A stretch of DNA of 64,000 bases from Cloeon dipterum (Eukaryota; Arthropoda; Insecta; Ephemeroptera; Baetidae). The position numbers and the translations under genes were made by a program. Where the stretch lies: positions 26,653,883 through 26,717,882 of the forward strand of contig NC_088789.1 of assembly GCF_949628265.1 (NCBI RefSeq). The letters run 5' to 3'. The notes under the pieces were generated by a model, which had not been told where the DNA came from, made no database searches, and saw only the letters and a list, made by a program, of their open reading frames with translations. Shown in pieces: positions 37,191 through 50,000 of the stretch; the first letter of the stretch is position 1, and each line of letters starts with the position of its first letter.

Positions 37191-38379
37191 TATTTATTGC
37201 TCTATTTTTAAAGTTAAAAACGTTACAATTTTTTATACATACTGATTCCCGCATATTTGCTCTTTGATCTAATTCTTCTTTGTTTGTTTTTCTGTGAAGA
37301 GGGTTGACAACCTTTTGGCGAATCGAAGAGTTTCAAATGACATTGATCAAATGACAACTTTAGGGCCTCTAAACTTTCGTCTGCGCTCCTCGATTGAAAC
37401 GCTAGACACTTGTTCTGAAGAGTGCTAAGGGGCGCAGGTAGCGATCCGTCGCATACCGTACCCCTCCCGAATACCAAATGTTTTTTGTTGAGTGCTCCAA
37501 GAGTCAAATTCCATCAAACACGATGCCAGCTGAGCAGATCTAGCGCATCGCTCAATAAATGTCTCCCATTCCTTTAAGGTGCTGTAGGTGTACGTTTAAA
37601 TAACAATATTTATAATTATGGGAATTAATTAAAACGATAATATGCTGGAAATTCCTTCAGAGCAAAAATATCATTTCTCAGCTGTAATGTTTAATTAATT
37701 AAAATAATTAAATAGAAAATTAGGATCATATATTTGACGCAGTTTAAGTAAATTTCCACTTCACGTGGTAAGGAAACAACTGTTGATATAAAATGAAACC
37801 CGCCAGATCAAAAGAACCGGAGGCATGCAATCTAAACGTTCACTTTAGCGTGAGAGCGCAGTCAAAAGCACGCCTTGCAGTGCTGTGCAAACTGTGCCGC
37901 GTCACAGACCTTCCATGCGGGCAGCATGCTAATCCGGAGAGATTCACGCGTCCGTGCACGACATTCTTTGAAAGGGTTCATTGTTCTGAAGATATTCGAT
38001 CCTTGTGTAAATCAACCCTGCTGTCGCTCTCTCCAGACTTCAGACGGAATTATTTTGCTTCACAAAGGCTGCTCTGCGTGCAGTTGCGAGTGCTTATTAA
38101 TTTTGTGGTGTAACCTCTGACAATGAGGCTTATTTTATTCACATATTAAAATCTTGAGCTTCAGTTTTCCTGCCTTCCTCACATTGCTCAACAAAAAATG
38201 GAGGGAGATAGAGAGAACAATTGATGAATGCTACAATGCTAGGTTTATTAGACAATTTATTGCACCTGATAATTATCGACATTTCTAGAGTTATCGTTAG
38301 TATGGGAAATAAAAAACGTTTTTTTATAAACACGTTGAAAGTTTTGAAATAGGCGAGCGCTCGACGTTGAAAACAAATG

Positions 38380-38605
38380 AAACCAGGCTTCGTCCTCGTT
38401 GTTTTAAATCGTCGTTTTAATTCTCAACCAGTTTTAGGTTGGTGATATTTGTTAAGTGTTTTTAGAATTTTTTGTGTCGGAATTTTAGATGTGACAATAT
38501 TGTATTGATTTTAATTGATTACTCATGATTAGGACGTACTTGATGACGTCAAAACTGATTGAGAATAAAAACGACGATTTTAAACAACGAGGATGAAGCC
38601 TGGTT
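38380..38605. mobile_element. Fold-back element, family F
   Basis: Arms 38380-38438 and 38549-38605 are near-perfect inverted repeats (outer end AAACCAGGCTTCRTCCTCG) around a loop of about 110 bp. A shorter relative lies at 52037-52125. It carries no coding sequence. Confidence 0.82.
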
Positions 38606-39434
38606 TGAAAGTTGCCAAACTTTTGATTAAATTACAAAATAAAAATAACAATTGTGGTATCAATTTTCAATATAATACAGAATTTTGACTATGTATGAAT
38701 TGAAATAATTTTGTGCATCATTTAATTACAAAGGTGATTGAAAACTGTGTTAATGGAGCTTTGTCAGTTTGCCGCAAACTTATAAGAATATACAGTGCCA
38801 AAATAGTTATCCAATAAAATGTAAGAAAATTCCTTTATGCATCTGTGGCCGCCTTACTCTTGTGAGGGGTGCAAAAGTAAAACACCCTATCTCTGTAGGT
38901 ATTAAACAGTGAATTTGCGACATAAAATTGCATTGAACGCTGTTCATCCGTGTGAGAAAAAAATGCAATCTTTCATTTATGCAGACCTTGGTGAATATAT
39001 GATCATCGAATCTGCTCAACTGTCTCGCAAATAACCGTCAGAGTGGGTGCCGTGATGAAAGCTCTTGATTTAATCGTAATATATTTCCTGATTGAAATCT
39101 GATTCACTCGGCAGCAGTGGCAATTTGTGCTTCAGCTACAAATCAGCAGCGTCCGGCGAAAGCAAATAAACAAATAGATGGGCTGGAAACACCATTCAAA
39201 CGCAGAAATGGAGAGGCAAGAGTTATGGTTGGTCGAGTCATAAATTAAGCCGGTTTAATTACGAATTTAATCTGCACCAAGGACTCGATAGTGTTACGTG
39301 TGAATAAATGTGTTTGCATTTTTTGCTCTTCTGTCGGAACCGTAGAGCGCGTGCTGCACACATTCTCTCTGTATTAAAATCCATCCATTACAATCGTCGC
39401 TTGGAAATAGGGGCCGGTAGTTTCGCTCATGAAC

Positions 39435-39456
39435 AACACACACACACACACACACA
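39435..39456. repeat. (AC)n microsatellite
   Basis: About eleven uninterrupted AC dinucleotides. Confidence 0.95.
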
Positions 39457-40652
39457 ACCGGCTTGATGAACAACCATAAAGTTTGAATATGATGTAGAGA
39501 GAGGTAGAGAGCAAGCTTAAATCTGCTAGATTAATAACCGGCATGTCCAACAGATGGTGAACATTTTAATCTCGATTCAGCTAGCACAGAGAAATGTGTT
39601 TATCAATTTTACAACGTCATTAAATTGTTTTGTAGAAAATTTACATTCTAAGAACCCCTTTCTAGTAAAAAGTTAATAAATACACGCATCCAATCTCAAT
39701 CGTCCTTCACTCAGGAAAGCAAAAGAAATCGGCAGCTATGAAAGTAGCGCGCATAACTTTAATTGCACTCCGGTTGAAAGATTCAAATAAGCAAGCATGC
39801 ATGAAGAGAAGAGAAATGAGAAAAGTTGGCATTAATTATAAGAAGCTGTGAGTCCGTGTGGCAAGTGAGGAGGCGGATTAAGTGGAAAATCGCTCTCGTC
39901 ACGCTGGTGAAGTATTTCCTCTTGTGTGAAATATGTTTCACCGCCTCAGATGAAGACATAAATAAGGACGCACGACAAGGCGCAAGATTGTCAACTTAAT
40001 GGTCTGCGCTTCTTCTGGTATCCAAGATTAATGCAAAAATAATTTTCCAGTTGAAATTCAATGCAGCTCTGTAGAAACATGGAAAAATAAAAAAAAACTC
40101 GATATTCACTGGGGAAGCTGAATATAATTTCAACTGACTCACAACCTTAATTGGCAACTATCACGAATGAAAGTTAAGATAAAAATATACTGGAATTTCT
40201 GATTTAATCAGAATTACTATGTATTATGGGTTTATTTTAATTTTCTTTGAGGATAAACTTAAGAAATTTTAAATATTGATAAAAAAAATGCTGCCTTTTT
40301 AGTTTTGTCTTTTTAACATTGGTATTTAGTTTGAAAGCTATAAATGTGTCCAAGGCAGCACAAAATCCTCACGTCATCTATATATGAGAATAATTAAATC
40401 AGTGTTTCCATATTTTCTCAATTATACAGATTATACATTCAAATAATTGCATAAAAGTCGGTAGTAAAATATAAACTGAATTTGATATATCTATTACAAA
40501 TTATAAAAAAGATTATTTTTTTATGAAATCTTGGATTGAAAAAAAGATTTCAAAATTGTATGCACAGAAATAATTTATCAAAGTAGAGCTTTACAGGCCA
40601 AAAACTAAGATAATGTTGATTGTTGACCAGAGAAAGTGGTTCATAGAGTTCA

Positions 40653-41092
40653 AGTGGAATGATACAAGGTAACAATTAATTAATATTATTTGAATTGTTG
40701 GATGCCATGCACAATTAGTCGACAAACAATTTGTTTTCAACAATTTTCAATAATAAAAAAGGACCTTCCTACAAGAAAAATTCAAATTTTGCCAATTTTC
40801 TTCGAAATTCACATTGCTTGAACATATTTTCTTGGCATATTCTGATTCCTCTCGTCGAGATCTGTCCAACGGTGTATGTCACTTATTGGGGAAACTTTTG
40901 GTATTGAAATTAAATCGGATTTCAAGTAAGGAGACGGCCATTACCATTTGAAAAGCACGGTAACTTTCCAGCCAATTTTCCCAAAAAATTACAGTGCTTC
41001 TTAGGTCAATTTAGGCTTTAAATGAATCCTAAGAGACGAGTTTATGCATTGGCAAGAAAGCATTTTCAAAGCTTTTGCAGTATCATTCCTCT
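40653..41092 (-). mobile_element. TTAA-target MITE, copy 4 (reverse)
   Basis: A 440-bp copy in reverse orientation. The right target is TTAA (41093-41096); the left has decayed to TTCA (40649-40652). The ends are AGTGGAATGATAC and GTATCATTCCTCT. Family D repeat copy A begins immediately to the right. Confidence 0.92.
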
Positions 41093-41100
41093 TTAATTGT

Positions 41101-41470
41101 TTGTTAAATTTATCAAACGTTTGTCTGTAAAATCAGGACCTTGCAAGAAACATTTAATTTCAGATTTTGACAAATTTCTCTAAAAATTAAATGATTTTTC
41201 GCATGCATTCGATTTCTCTCGTCGCAATCTATTAAATCGTGTGCGAATTTTGAAGAAAAAAATCCTCAATAATCAAATTAATCGTAATTTTACAATAAAG
41301 AGACAATTTACGCTCACCGCTTGATCAGCATAAAACGTTTGTGCTGATTTTATCAAAAATTTAAACAACACCAGGAAAATTTTTAGCTTTTTCCTAATTT
41401 TTGGTTGATATTTCAAGTAAAGATAAATTATTCACAAATTTTCTGCTAAGCAAGCAATTGAAATATTAGA
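41101..41470 (+). repeat. Dispersed repeat family D, copy A
   Basis: The most complete copy of the diverged family: TTTCAGATTTTG, TTTCTCTCGTCGCAATC, AATCGTAATTTTACAATA, GCTCACCGCTTGATCAGCAT, CACCAGGAAAATTTTTAGC and TTTTCCTAATTTTTGGTTG in order. It abuts TTAA MITE copy 4. No terminal inverted repeats are obvious. Confidence 0.6.
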
Positions 41471-41855
41471 GTTTCGTAGCTTTTATATCAGTTAATACGA
41501 GACCTTTTTCCGGGATTTCTTTTTATCTCTTCGGGAAATGCGTTGGATTGAGCTTAGGCAAGTGGGGTTGGCTGCGAAATGAAATTTGCGAAAGCTAAGC
41601 CTGGCAGACAGAAAAATCGACAAAAGGCTCTGTGGCCGCGATCATAAAATCTGCTTTTCCCCGCGATTAAGCACGAAGCGGCGTGGCGGGCGCCTGCGAG
41701 TTAGGCAGCCTGGCGAAAGTGGGTGCGCGGCGCAGCTGCCGACATGCCAGGGGCGCCGCGCACAAACACCCACGCAGCTATCGCAGGGGTAGCCGAACAG
41801 CTGACCGAGCCGTGTTTACCCTCGACGTGGGGGCTGCTGCTGTTCGGGGGCCGAA
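41471..41855 (+). promoter_or_regulatory. Probable promoter / 5' UTR of the FAM234-like gene
   Basis: Sequence shifts from AT-rich to GC-rich from about 41630 up to the start codon at 41856. I see no TATA box at a convincing distance and cannot place the transcription start. An overlapping frame open at 41723-42073 is a by-product of high GC. Confidence 0.4.
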
Positions 41856-44800
41856 ATGCTCGGCCTCGAGTCTCCGGAGGCGGCCACGGCCGAACGCTCC
41901 ACTCTGCTCGCAGGCTCCAAGTTGTCCGTCAGCGACAGTTTCGACGAGGACAACAGCGACGACGCCGACGACGAGGTTTTCATCCAGGACGGCAAGAATG
42001 GCAGGCCCAAGGGCACCGGGGCTGCAGTCAAACGACCCCTCATGCCACCCAGAAGAAAGGCGAGCGCGGCTAATTGATCGTTTGTTTAAGTTAAAATTGC
42101 GTTTATTTAGGTATTTTCTCGCATTGGAGGGCAGGAATAATAGGAATAATTCAAAATTTATATTTATGCTAAGAATATTCGGTTTTAACAGCTACATCAC
42201 GTTTAATTAATTACCATGAGTAGAGAATTTATGTTAATTACCAAAATGTTTTGCCACTAAACAGAGATTGGAGAAGTTTGGCGTGAAATGCTTTTCTTGA
42301 ATTAATCTTAACTTTTATTTAAAAAAAGAATAAGTCAAAATAAATAATATAATTGACCAGTTGCATAAACCCTTAGTTATTCAAGCCGCCAACAGATGGC
42401 GCAACCACAGACTTTCTTAAAAATTTTGTTTTAAGCGGTTTTAAGGCATTTCCACTGCGACTTCAGACTCAATCTAGCTATTTTGCTTTTTTTAATTAAT
42501 TTACTTTTTTTTGACGTTCTGAAAACCAAAATCGGTTCAGCCATTCGCCGTAGAAACGTTGAAAAAGATTTTTTTATTTCAAAAAATAGTTTTTCACGAT
42601 TCTACGGCGATTGGCTGAACCGATTTTGGTTTTCAGCACGTCAAAAATTATCAAATTAATTGAAGAATGCACAGTAGCTAGATTGAGTCTGAAATCGCAG
42701 CGGAAGTGCCTTAAAATCGAAAGTCTACGGTGGCGCCATCTGTTGGCGGCTTCAAACACTTAGGGTTTATGCAACTGGTGAATTCGTAAATAATATAATA
42801 ATATTCGTTAAAAATTTTGAAAGAAATAGCTCTTGAACTCATGGGCGGCCAAAAGTGAAATTTTGACTCGCTCTGGTTTTGGATTGGATGATTGATGGCC
42901 ATTGTTTTCCAATATTGACACATATAAATATTCCTAATCAATCAATAAAGCCAGAGTTTTAGCTGCATAATTATGCCATTTACCATTTTCCGTTTCTTTT
43001 ATCTAATTTTCCACGTGTATATTTATTTTAATAATTAACATTATTTGTTATACATTTAAAAATTTCAGGTGCACAAATCGATTCCATTCGAATCGAATAT
43101 CCACAGAAGGGCACTGATCAGGGCACTGAAAGGGCCTTGTTGCTTTGCACTCCTCTTCCTGAGCATTTTCATAAGTAAAATTAAAAAGGTGTGTTTGTCC
43201 TCTGATTCCTGAGCATCTCAATCAGTTGCAGTTGGCTCGCTGTCGATATTTTTCAACTCGTTTCTCTCCGAGCGCAAGTGGAAAGAGCAGAAAGCCTCGG
43301 AACTGGTCACGCCGTCTGAATTGTACAGTAAAATTGTCTGGAACGTGACTTTTCACGGAATTTATCCGACGAGCACTCTTTTCGCGGTCGACGCGAATTC
43401 TGACGGCGTCTTGGACGTAATCTTGGCTTTTGGAACTGGTTAGAATATACTAATTTTTAGATTTACAAAATCTCTATTCGAGATTTTCAGCGGTCGACCG
43501 AATCGATGACCCGGGCTTCGTGTGTGCTGTTTACTTTGAAGGACATTACCCCTGCTATGGCGGGATTTTAGCACTGGACGGCTCCACTGGACAACAGCTT
43601 TGGCGTTTCTGGACGGAGAGCGCCGTCCAAAGCCTCGACTGCTCTGCCGATCTAACGGACGATAAGGTTAACGATTGCGTCGCGGCAGATAAATCAGGGG
43701 TGAAGAAAAATATTCAAAAGTTTTCCTTTATTTGGCATATTTTCTCTAAAAAAATAAAAACAAAAATTAAGTGGGTCTGAACATTTTTCAAGGTGTTACA
43801 AGCGATTAACGGGCACGACGGAAGTAGAATTTGGAGCTTCCCGTCGACAACGCCGATGCAACTGTCCGACGGCGGAGACCAACTGAACCCGAGATTCGTG
43901 CCAGACATGAACGAGGACGGCAAGCAAGACCTGGTCGTCGGCTACAACAGCGCCTCAAACGTCTGCGGGCATTCGAGTACATAGAACTGCCGAAAATTCG
44001 CGATCACGATGAATTAATTCATTTTTCATCCGCAGGCACGTACCCTCAGGGTCATTTGTTGCTTCTGAACGGCGCCACCGGGGAGGTGCTGCAGTGTCTG
44101 GAGGTGATGGACCACGCGAACATAACAACGGCGCCGACGCTGATTGTGATGGCGGAGGGAAGCAACCACCTGCTGATGTCGTTAGCCGTGTTGGATCAGG
44201 CCAAGTTGGTGCTCATGCCGCTCCACCCGCAGTTGGGCGTCATCAGCGACGTGGTACTAAATAAATTCTGCGTGCCCCAGTTTTTTGTAATCTCCTTCTT
44301 TGTTTTTCTCGCAGCTAAAAGAGTTGCCTGTCAATGGGAAATCGAGCATCAGCACCCCTCTGCTCGTCGATTTAAACGACGACGGCACTGCAGACGTCAT
44401 CGTGTCGTCTAGAGGTGATTTGGTTGCAATCGACGGTAGGAGTTTGGAGCAGATGTGGACGTTACAAAAATCAGATAACTACGTTGTAAATGGGTGAGTA
44501 AATTAAACCATAAGCGCTGACTGGATTTATTATAAATTTTCTCAGGCCAATTTTAGCTGGCTACTTCAGCAATGACAGCGTTCCCGACATTATCGTAAAA
44601 TATTCTATTCCTGGCAGAGACTATCAGGTATATATTTAAATTTTGTTAAATATTAATGTTTTCAAATTTGGAATTTCCTAGGAAATAATTATACTTGACG
44701 GATCAACTGGAAAACTGATAATCTCTTCAATATTAGCCGCTAAGGGCGGGGCAAATGCGCCAAGTGCGAGCTTAGAAGGCTTTGGAAACGATGTATTCCT

Positions 44801-45898
44801 GTATTGGAGTCCCACTTGCACATTTGGTGATTTTTATTAAATAAATTAATTTTGAAATTCTAATTTTTCCCTTGGCACAGACAAAGAAGCGAATATTGAC
44901 TGCGCAAAAGACGAGAATACAACTAGCGCCTTGGAGCTGCAAGTCCTACTGCCAAACAAAAATTCTTCCTTTCCTCTCTACAAACTTAGTAAGTTTACAT
45001 CAGAAAAATCTGAAGAAGTTAAAATGACACAATTTGCTGAAATCAAAATTTGAATCGAGTTTTTTCTGAAGAAATTACAATTAGTTCAAAAATAAAATTT
45101 CCACAACGATTTTATTTTATATTTGCATGTGCAAGTATTTATCTCAATGAAAGGCTTTTGTTCGGAATAAAATTCAATCTAACTTTTTGTCAAATAAAAC
45201 GGAATTTAATACAATTTTAGTTTCCAACGGAGACAATCCTGACGAGGACTGGCGAATGGCGAGCACCTACCTGAACACGCACCCTGACTTCTGGGACCAG
45301 TACGTGAGACTGATTTGCGCCGCGGAGAGCAGCGCCGAAGAAGCTTTAAGCGCGCAGCAGCAGGAATCGGTGGAAAACGTTGGCTACCAAAAGCAGCACA
45401 ACGTTCGCAAGCATGGCCGACTTCCCGAGGAAACGCAGCCCCTCTATTCAGATTACGACACGGGGAGTAATTACCGGCCAAGTTACGAGGACGCACGACC
45501 GAGACGCGAGGCGCACAGCTACGTTTTGCCCACGATCACTTCATCAGGTGCGATATTTTATTCGCTCCATTAAAGCAAGTCATTAACCTGTTACCTGTTT
45601 ATGTACAAACTCGCAGGAATCCTCTTGCCGCGCTTTAATCAATATGAGGAAGGCTTGGATTTGGTTTACACTTTATCAACACCCACGCCAGATGACCCAA
45701 TTCCGACGGCGTATCAGCAGTGTTTAGTCAACAAAATTTCTCAGCTGAAGTCAAGCAGTGAGTAAAAATTAAATAATTTTAAAAAAATATTAGTTATTTT
45801 CATTAATTTATTTTGATTTTGCGTTTAACTCGAGATTAGTCTCCACGCATGAACCTCATGGCTTTGTTTGCACTTTGAGACTGAAAATTGTCACATAG
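41856..45898 (+). CDS. FAM234/ITFG3-like membrane protein, 13 exons
   Basis: Exons: 41856-42059, 43069-43174, 43226-43438, 43491-43699, 43793-43976, 44036-44253, 44315-44493, 44546-44627, 44682-44826, 44881-44988, 45221-45547, 45617-45757, 45840-45898; phases agree and give 724 aa. Residues 1-68 are an acidic cytoplasmic tail (DSFDEDNSDDADDEVF). One membrane span follows at about 91-115, with no signal peptide: a type II layout. The rest is extracellular and contains FG-GAP/beta-propeller-type repeats: DANSDGVLD, LDGSTGQQLWRF, INGHDGSRIWSF, DMNEDGKQD, LNGATGEVLQC, DLNDDGTADVIV, LDGSTGKLII. This order fits the FAM234 family, whose biochemical role is unclear. Most introns are 51-61 bp; intron 1 (1 kb) uses a GC donor and hosts a fold-back element. 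The last exon is the least certain part. Confidence 0.85.
42351..42784. mobile_element. Fold-back element, family C, copy 2 (long form)
   Basis: A 434-bp fold-back lying wholly inside intron 1 of the FAM234-like gene. The outer ends AATTGACCAGTTGCATAAAC and inverse match copy 1 at 16249-16567. This copy keeps an inner hairpin (about 42523-42640) with arms containing AAAACCAAAATCGGTTCAGC and its inverse. No transposase. Confidence 0.88.
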
Positions 45899-47061
45899 GG
45901 AGACGCATTTTGATGGCGAGCTGCCAACGACAGGCCAAGGATGTGGCCTTGGAGTGCTGGAAGGAAGCGACCCAGATGACCTCGGCGACGAGACCTTTTG
46001 GTGCAACCAGAATGGCCAGATTAACAGTGCATCGACAGACAATTCAGCTCAAATGCAGTGATCAGGTTCTCAAGGACGGCCAACGGTGCGCAGCCCTTCT
46101 TCCTTGGAATATGCAGAGTCTACCTCGAGGTCAAGCACGTTCAAATTTATTTTTTCCCAGAAACATCGGTCAGTAGAAAATAATTGTAAGCACTATACTT
46201 TTCATAAACTGGTTTATTTAACGAAAATCGAGCTTTACAGAAAATTTGTGAAAATTATTTTTATTTTTACTTGAAAAATGAACTATAAATGATGAAATCT
46301 GAAATGTTCGTCCTAATTTGTTGTTTAATTTTCTGAGAATATCGGCTCAAAGGTTTGCATGCTAATCAAGCGGCGAACTCTCATCCTTATTTATTCCACC
46401 AGAATGGAAATTAGATCATAATTCACACACATCACTGTTCTCCTTGGTCCTGATTTCATTATTGTACATTGTAAAAACAAATTGCTGCTAAATTTCACAA
46501 TCTATAAACTCAAAATGAATTACTTTACTTGTTTTTGAAGAGAAGCCAAGTTGTGTATATTTTAAATGAACCAAACGAGCAGAAATGCGTGTTTTTAATG
46601 AGTTTTTATTTGTCTGAACAAGTCTACAATTATTTACAAGGCAAGATTATGCATAAATATTTTCCTACCAATAAAATGTCAACGCCATCATTCAGGAACA
46701 GACTCTTTTCTTACATAGAATCACACAGAAACCCTGCACACATTTCTTATCAACAAGGAGTTGCATCAAAACCGATTGCAAATATTTAATTACAATTAAC
46801 ATATAATATAAAAATGAATGACACCGTTGAGCAAATGAATATTTCCAGTATTATTCGAGTAGTTTATCAGGCAGAGAATGGATAAAAATATACAAAAATA
46901 TACAGGCAATCTCGACTCCATTATCACAGGCACGCGGAGAGATTTCTAGTCTCTGATCAGTTGTCGGCATCTGACTGAGAGAGTGTTGTGTGCTGCTTAA
47001 AATTGCAGGAATTTTTAGGCTTCAGTCGAGATTCAGATTTATCGCGAAGCTATAGAGAGAA
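45899..47061. other. Convergent 3' region between two genes
   Basis: Lies between the stop codon of the FAM234-like gene (+) and that of the CD36-like gene (-). An AATAAA on the plus strand is at 46670-46675, and AATAAA on the minus strand reads from 46605-46610, so the two 3' UTRs could overlap. From 45899 to about 46170 the sequence stays coding-like in two plus-strand frames, so an alternative last exon is possible. A diverged family D repeat lies at 46220-46560. Confidence 0.5.
46220..46560 (-). repeat. Dispersed repeat family D, copy E
   Basis: Reverse copy with GAGCTTTACAGAAAATTTGTG, AATATCGGCTCAAAGGTTTG, AATCAAGCGGCGAACTC and CTGCTAAATTTCACAATCTA in the same order as 36800-37190. It probably lies within the 3' UTR of one or both convergent genes. 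Highly diverged. Confidence 0.5.
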
Positions 47062-50000
47062 TCACTTCTTTTGCACAAGAATCAGTTTTTTCGGCAGTTC
47101 GCTGTAGATCAAAGGTCGAGCCACTTTGGCCCGAGTCCGCTTTGTGGCGTAATAGGCGATCACGCCACTTGAAAACACAAACACGCAGAGCAGGAAGTAC
47201 ATGAGACCGTGCGATGCGGTGTGTGTAGCCAACTTCAATGCAGATTTCACTTCCGGCGGCAATTCGTCCACACTCTATAGCATAGGGCAATTTGTATCAG
47301 ATGAGCGAATAAAGAAAATTGATCTCGGTAATTATTACCACTTCAAACCAGCAGACGGGCAGAATCGTGTCCCTCTTGAACCTCTTCATGGGAGCAATGT
47401 TCTTTGCTTTGGCGACGAGGTTGATCTGCAGACGAGACTTGCCGCCAAGTGGAACTCCAAATTTCTACCAAACATAATAAAATAATTATTGCTCATTTTA
47501 AAAATTTCCATGCATATATTATTGAGAGATTCATGAAAAATGGCAAACTAATTAAAAGCAGAATCTGCATAAACGCCAAAAACATAAAAATTGATGCGTT
47601 GCTGTCACGTGCCGTTAGATAAAAAGTTAATAGTTCACAAAAACACTTTAAAAATAGCACCACAAGCAGGGTTCGCCGATTTTGCAATACGCAAAAATGC
47701 ACCACTGGTTTCTTGCGCAAAAAAAACAGCTGGAAATAATCCACCGGTTTTGGGGTTTACCGCATTTTTCCGAAATTAACCCAAAAAAATCATATTTGGC
47801 GCCAAATAAGCCAGAAATTTTGGAAAATTACAAAGAGAATTAATATTTTTGGGGTCTTGGCTTTAATATTGAATTTGTAAAATCCCTATATTTTGGTCAT
47901 CAGTCATGAGAATTTTTTATCTTCGATAAGAATGCATGTGTTTCGAAAAAAATGCGCAAAATTGCAGTAAAACCAGCAAAAACAGATTTTTTTGCAATGC
48001 AGTGGGTTTCTTCAGGAAATTCCGGGTTTTTGCGGACCCTGACCACAAGAACCGCTCGCACAAAATTGATTGTTTTTTTTATCTGGTTAATATTGTGTAA
48101 TATTTACATGGTGTACGTCCAGATAGAACTGGTGCTTCTCAGCGTCAGGTTTCAATCCATCAACCTCATCCAACAGAGAAGGGTCTCCTTGGAAAAAGTG
48201 GGGAAACGAGGCCATGGTTGGGCTGTCTGTAAATGATTTATCAAATTTAGACTTGATTAATAAAAATTTCAAGCCGAAACTAACCAAAGACACAGGGTCC
48301 AACGTTGAACAAGCCGTTTTTCGGGCATTTTCCGGAAAGGCAGTAGCACTGGTTTTCCGGGTTGTCGGGCGAGAAGACGTCTTCAGGAGGTGCGTAGCGC
48401 ACTGCCGGCATGCCGTTGGTGACCATGAACTTGATGGCGTCGAACGGAATGCGCCTGCACAGCTGCGCCAAAAAAATGTAGAGCCTGAGGCCGGAAGCCA
48501 CCTGTGGCGGCGGGAACATGCTGCCCTCGCTGCCGTCCACCCTGTTGCACTCGTTCGACCTCCACATGCTCAACTTCTTTTTGCCGTTGATCGCGGAGAC
48601 GATTCCCAGCTTATTGATGTCTAGCATGCCCGTGTTGATGGTGAAACGCATCTCGTCGGTCGAGTTTTTCTGTGAATATAATATTTTTAGAGTCATTTGC
48701 CAGAGTGAAATGAGAACTGCAACTCACCCCGACAAGAAGGCCCATTTTGGCCGGCAGATCGCCACTGACCATGTTTAAAAATGGTCTGACCGTATCGTAA
48801 ATTGCGTCGTCGTAGCCCCAAATGAGGTCTCGGACTTTGATCTTCTCAAAGGGTTCTTTCGTGAAAAAGGAATCCGGCAGTGGATTGAAAGGCAGACCGC
48901 CCAACAATTTGTCTAGCTTGTGAACTGTGCCCTGGAGGGAAATTGATGTTTATTAGCATGATAAAGAGTAAATATGCAACTAAGCGCGTTACCAAGACTG
49001 TGAAACTTGGAACCATTAGCACGTCATCCAGTGAGCCTTTGGTCAAGACTGGATCAAACTGGTAATTTTTCTTTTCCTGGAAGCTTACAGTGTCGTTTGT
49101 GGGGAACACAACGCGCACCTTCTCGAGGGAAAGTCTGCAAAATTGTTACGTAATTTTATTTTATTAAGAAGGTGAAACTGGGACCTTAACTGACAATTAG
49201 GGTTTTTAATAATTAGAGCATATTACCTGTAAACATAGGGACCAACTTCCTTCACTTTGAGTTTTTCCTTCCCAGCGGTGAATTCAGCCACGTTCGTGTA
49301 GTTAAATACGAAGATATTCACAATTGGCTTCACTGGTGGCTTCACCCAGACATCATATACTTCAGTGTCCTTCTCAATAACCAGTTGCTATAACCAATTA
49401 TAAGTAATTATGTGAGTTATGTAAGGCATGCAATTATAAAAATATTAATTGGGTAATTAGCGGAATTCATCGCAATTCGCATAGGAACCTTCATTTTATA
49501 TATTATGCAATTCAATTTAATTTATTTAGGTAGCCCTTTTCTTGAAACAAAGAAATTTGAGTTGACAATGAACTGGAAAAATCCTAAAGGGCCTTTGATT
49601 TATGCTCCGGAATTTAATTTCAACAAAAAAGAAATTTGAGTGTGGCTGTTGAGCTGTGCGCAATTTTAACGTCACTCCTTTTCTAAAAAAAATTATGTAA
49701 ATCAATTAATAACATGCCACTTTATTGTGTTTGGTCATAATCACGGAAGTTTTAAATGCAAGATTTATGGTTCTTGAGCAACGATAAACTACAAAAAAAT
49801 AAGGAGGAAACAATCTGCCGCAATATATTTTGGTCGCGGCTCCTCAGGGCGTGCTCAATTCGACCTTGGGTCGAATAAAAACCTGTCTCGCTTTTAGGAC
49901 GAGATCAGTTGGGGAATCCTGCACTCTCTTTGTGGCAATTATATTGCGCTTGTATCTTGAACAATGAATCTTAACATGAGAGCACAGTTTAGAGACGAAA

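Larger units (their letters stand above)
35823..40648. other. Stretch without a recognisable gene
   Basis: Contains a reverse-oriented family D repeat, a fold-back element near 38.4-38.6 kb and an (AC)n run at 39435-39456. A GC-rich spot at 36320-36375 has hAT-terminus-like bases (CAGGGCTGTGCTC), but I found no matching second end. No coding gene recognised. Confidence 0.55.

Noticed and set aside
48214..48624. 136-codon plus-strand frame
   Set aside because: Antisense shadow of CD36-like coding exon 48669-48285.
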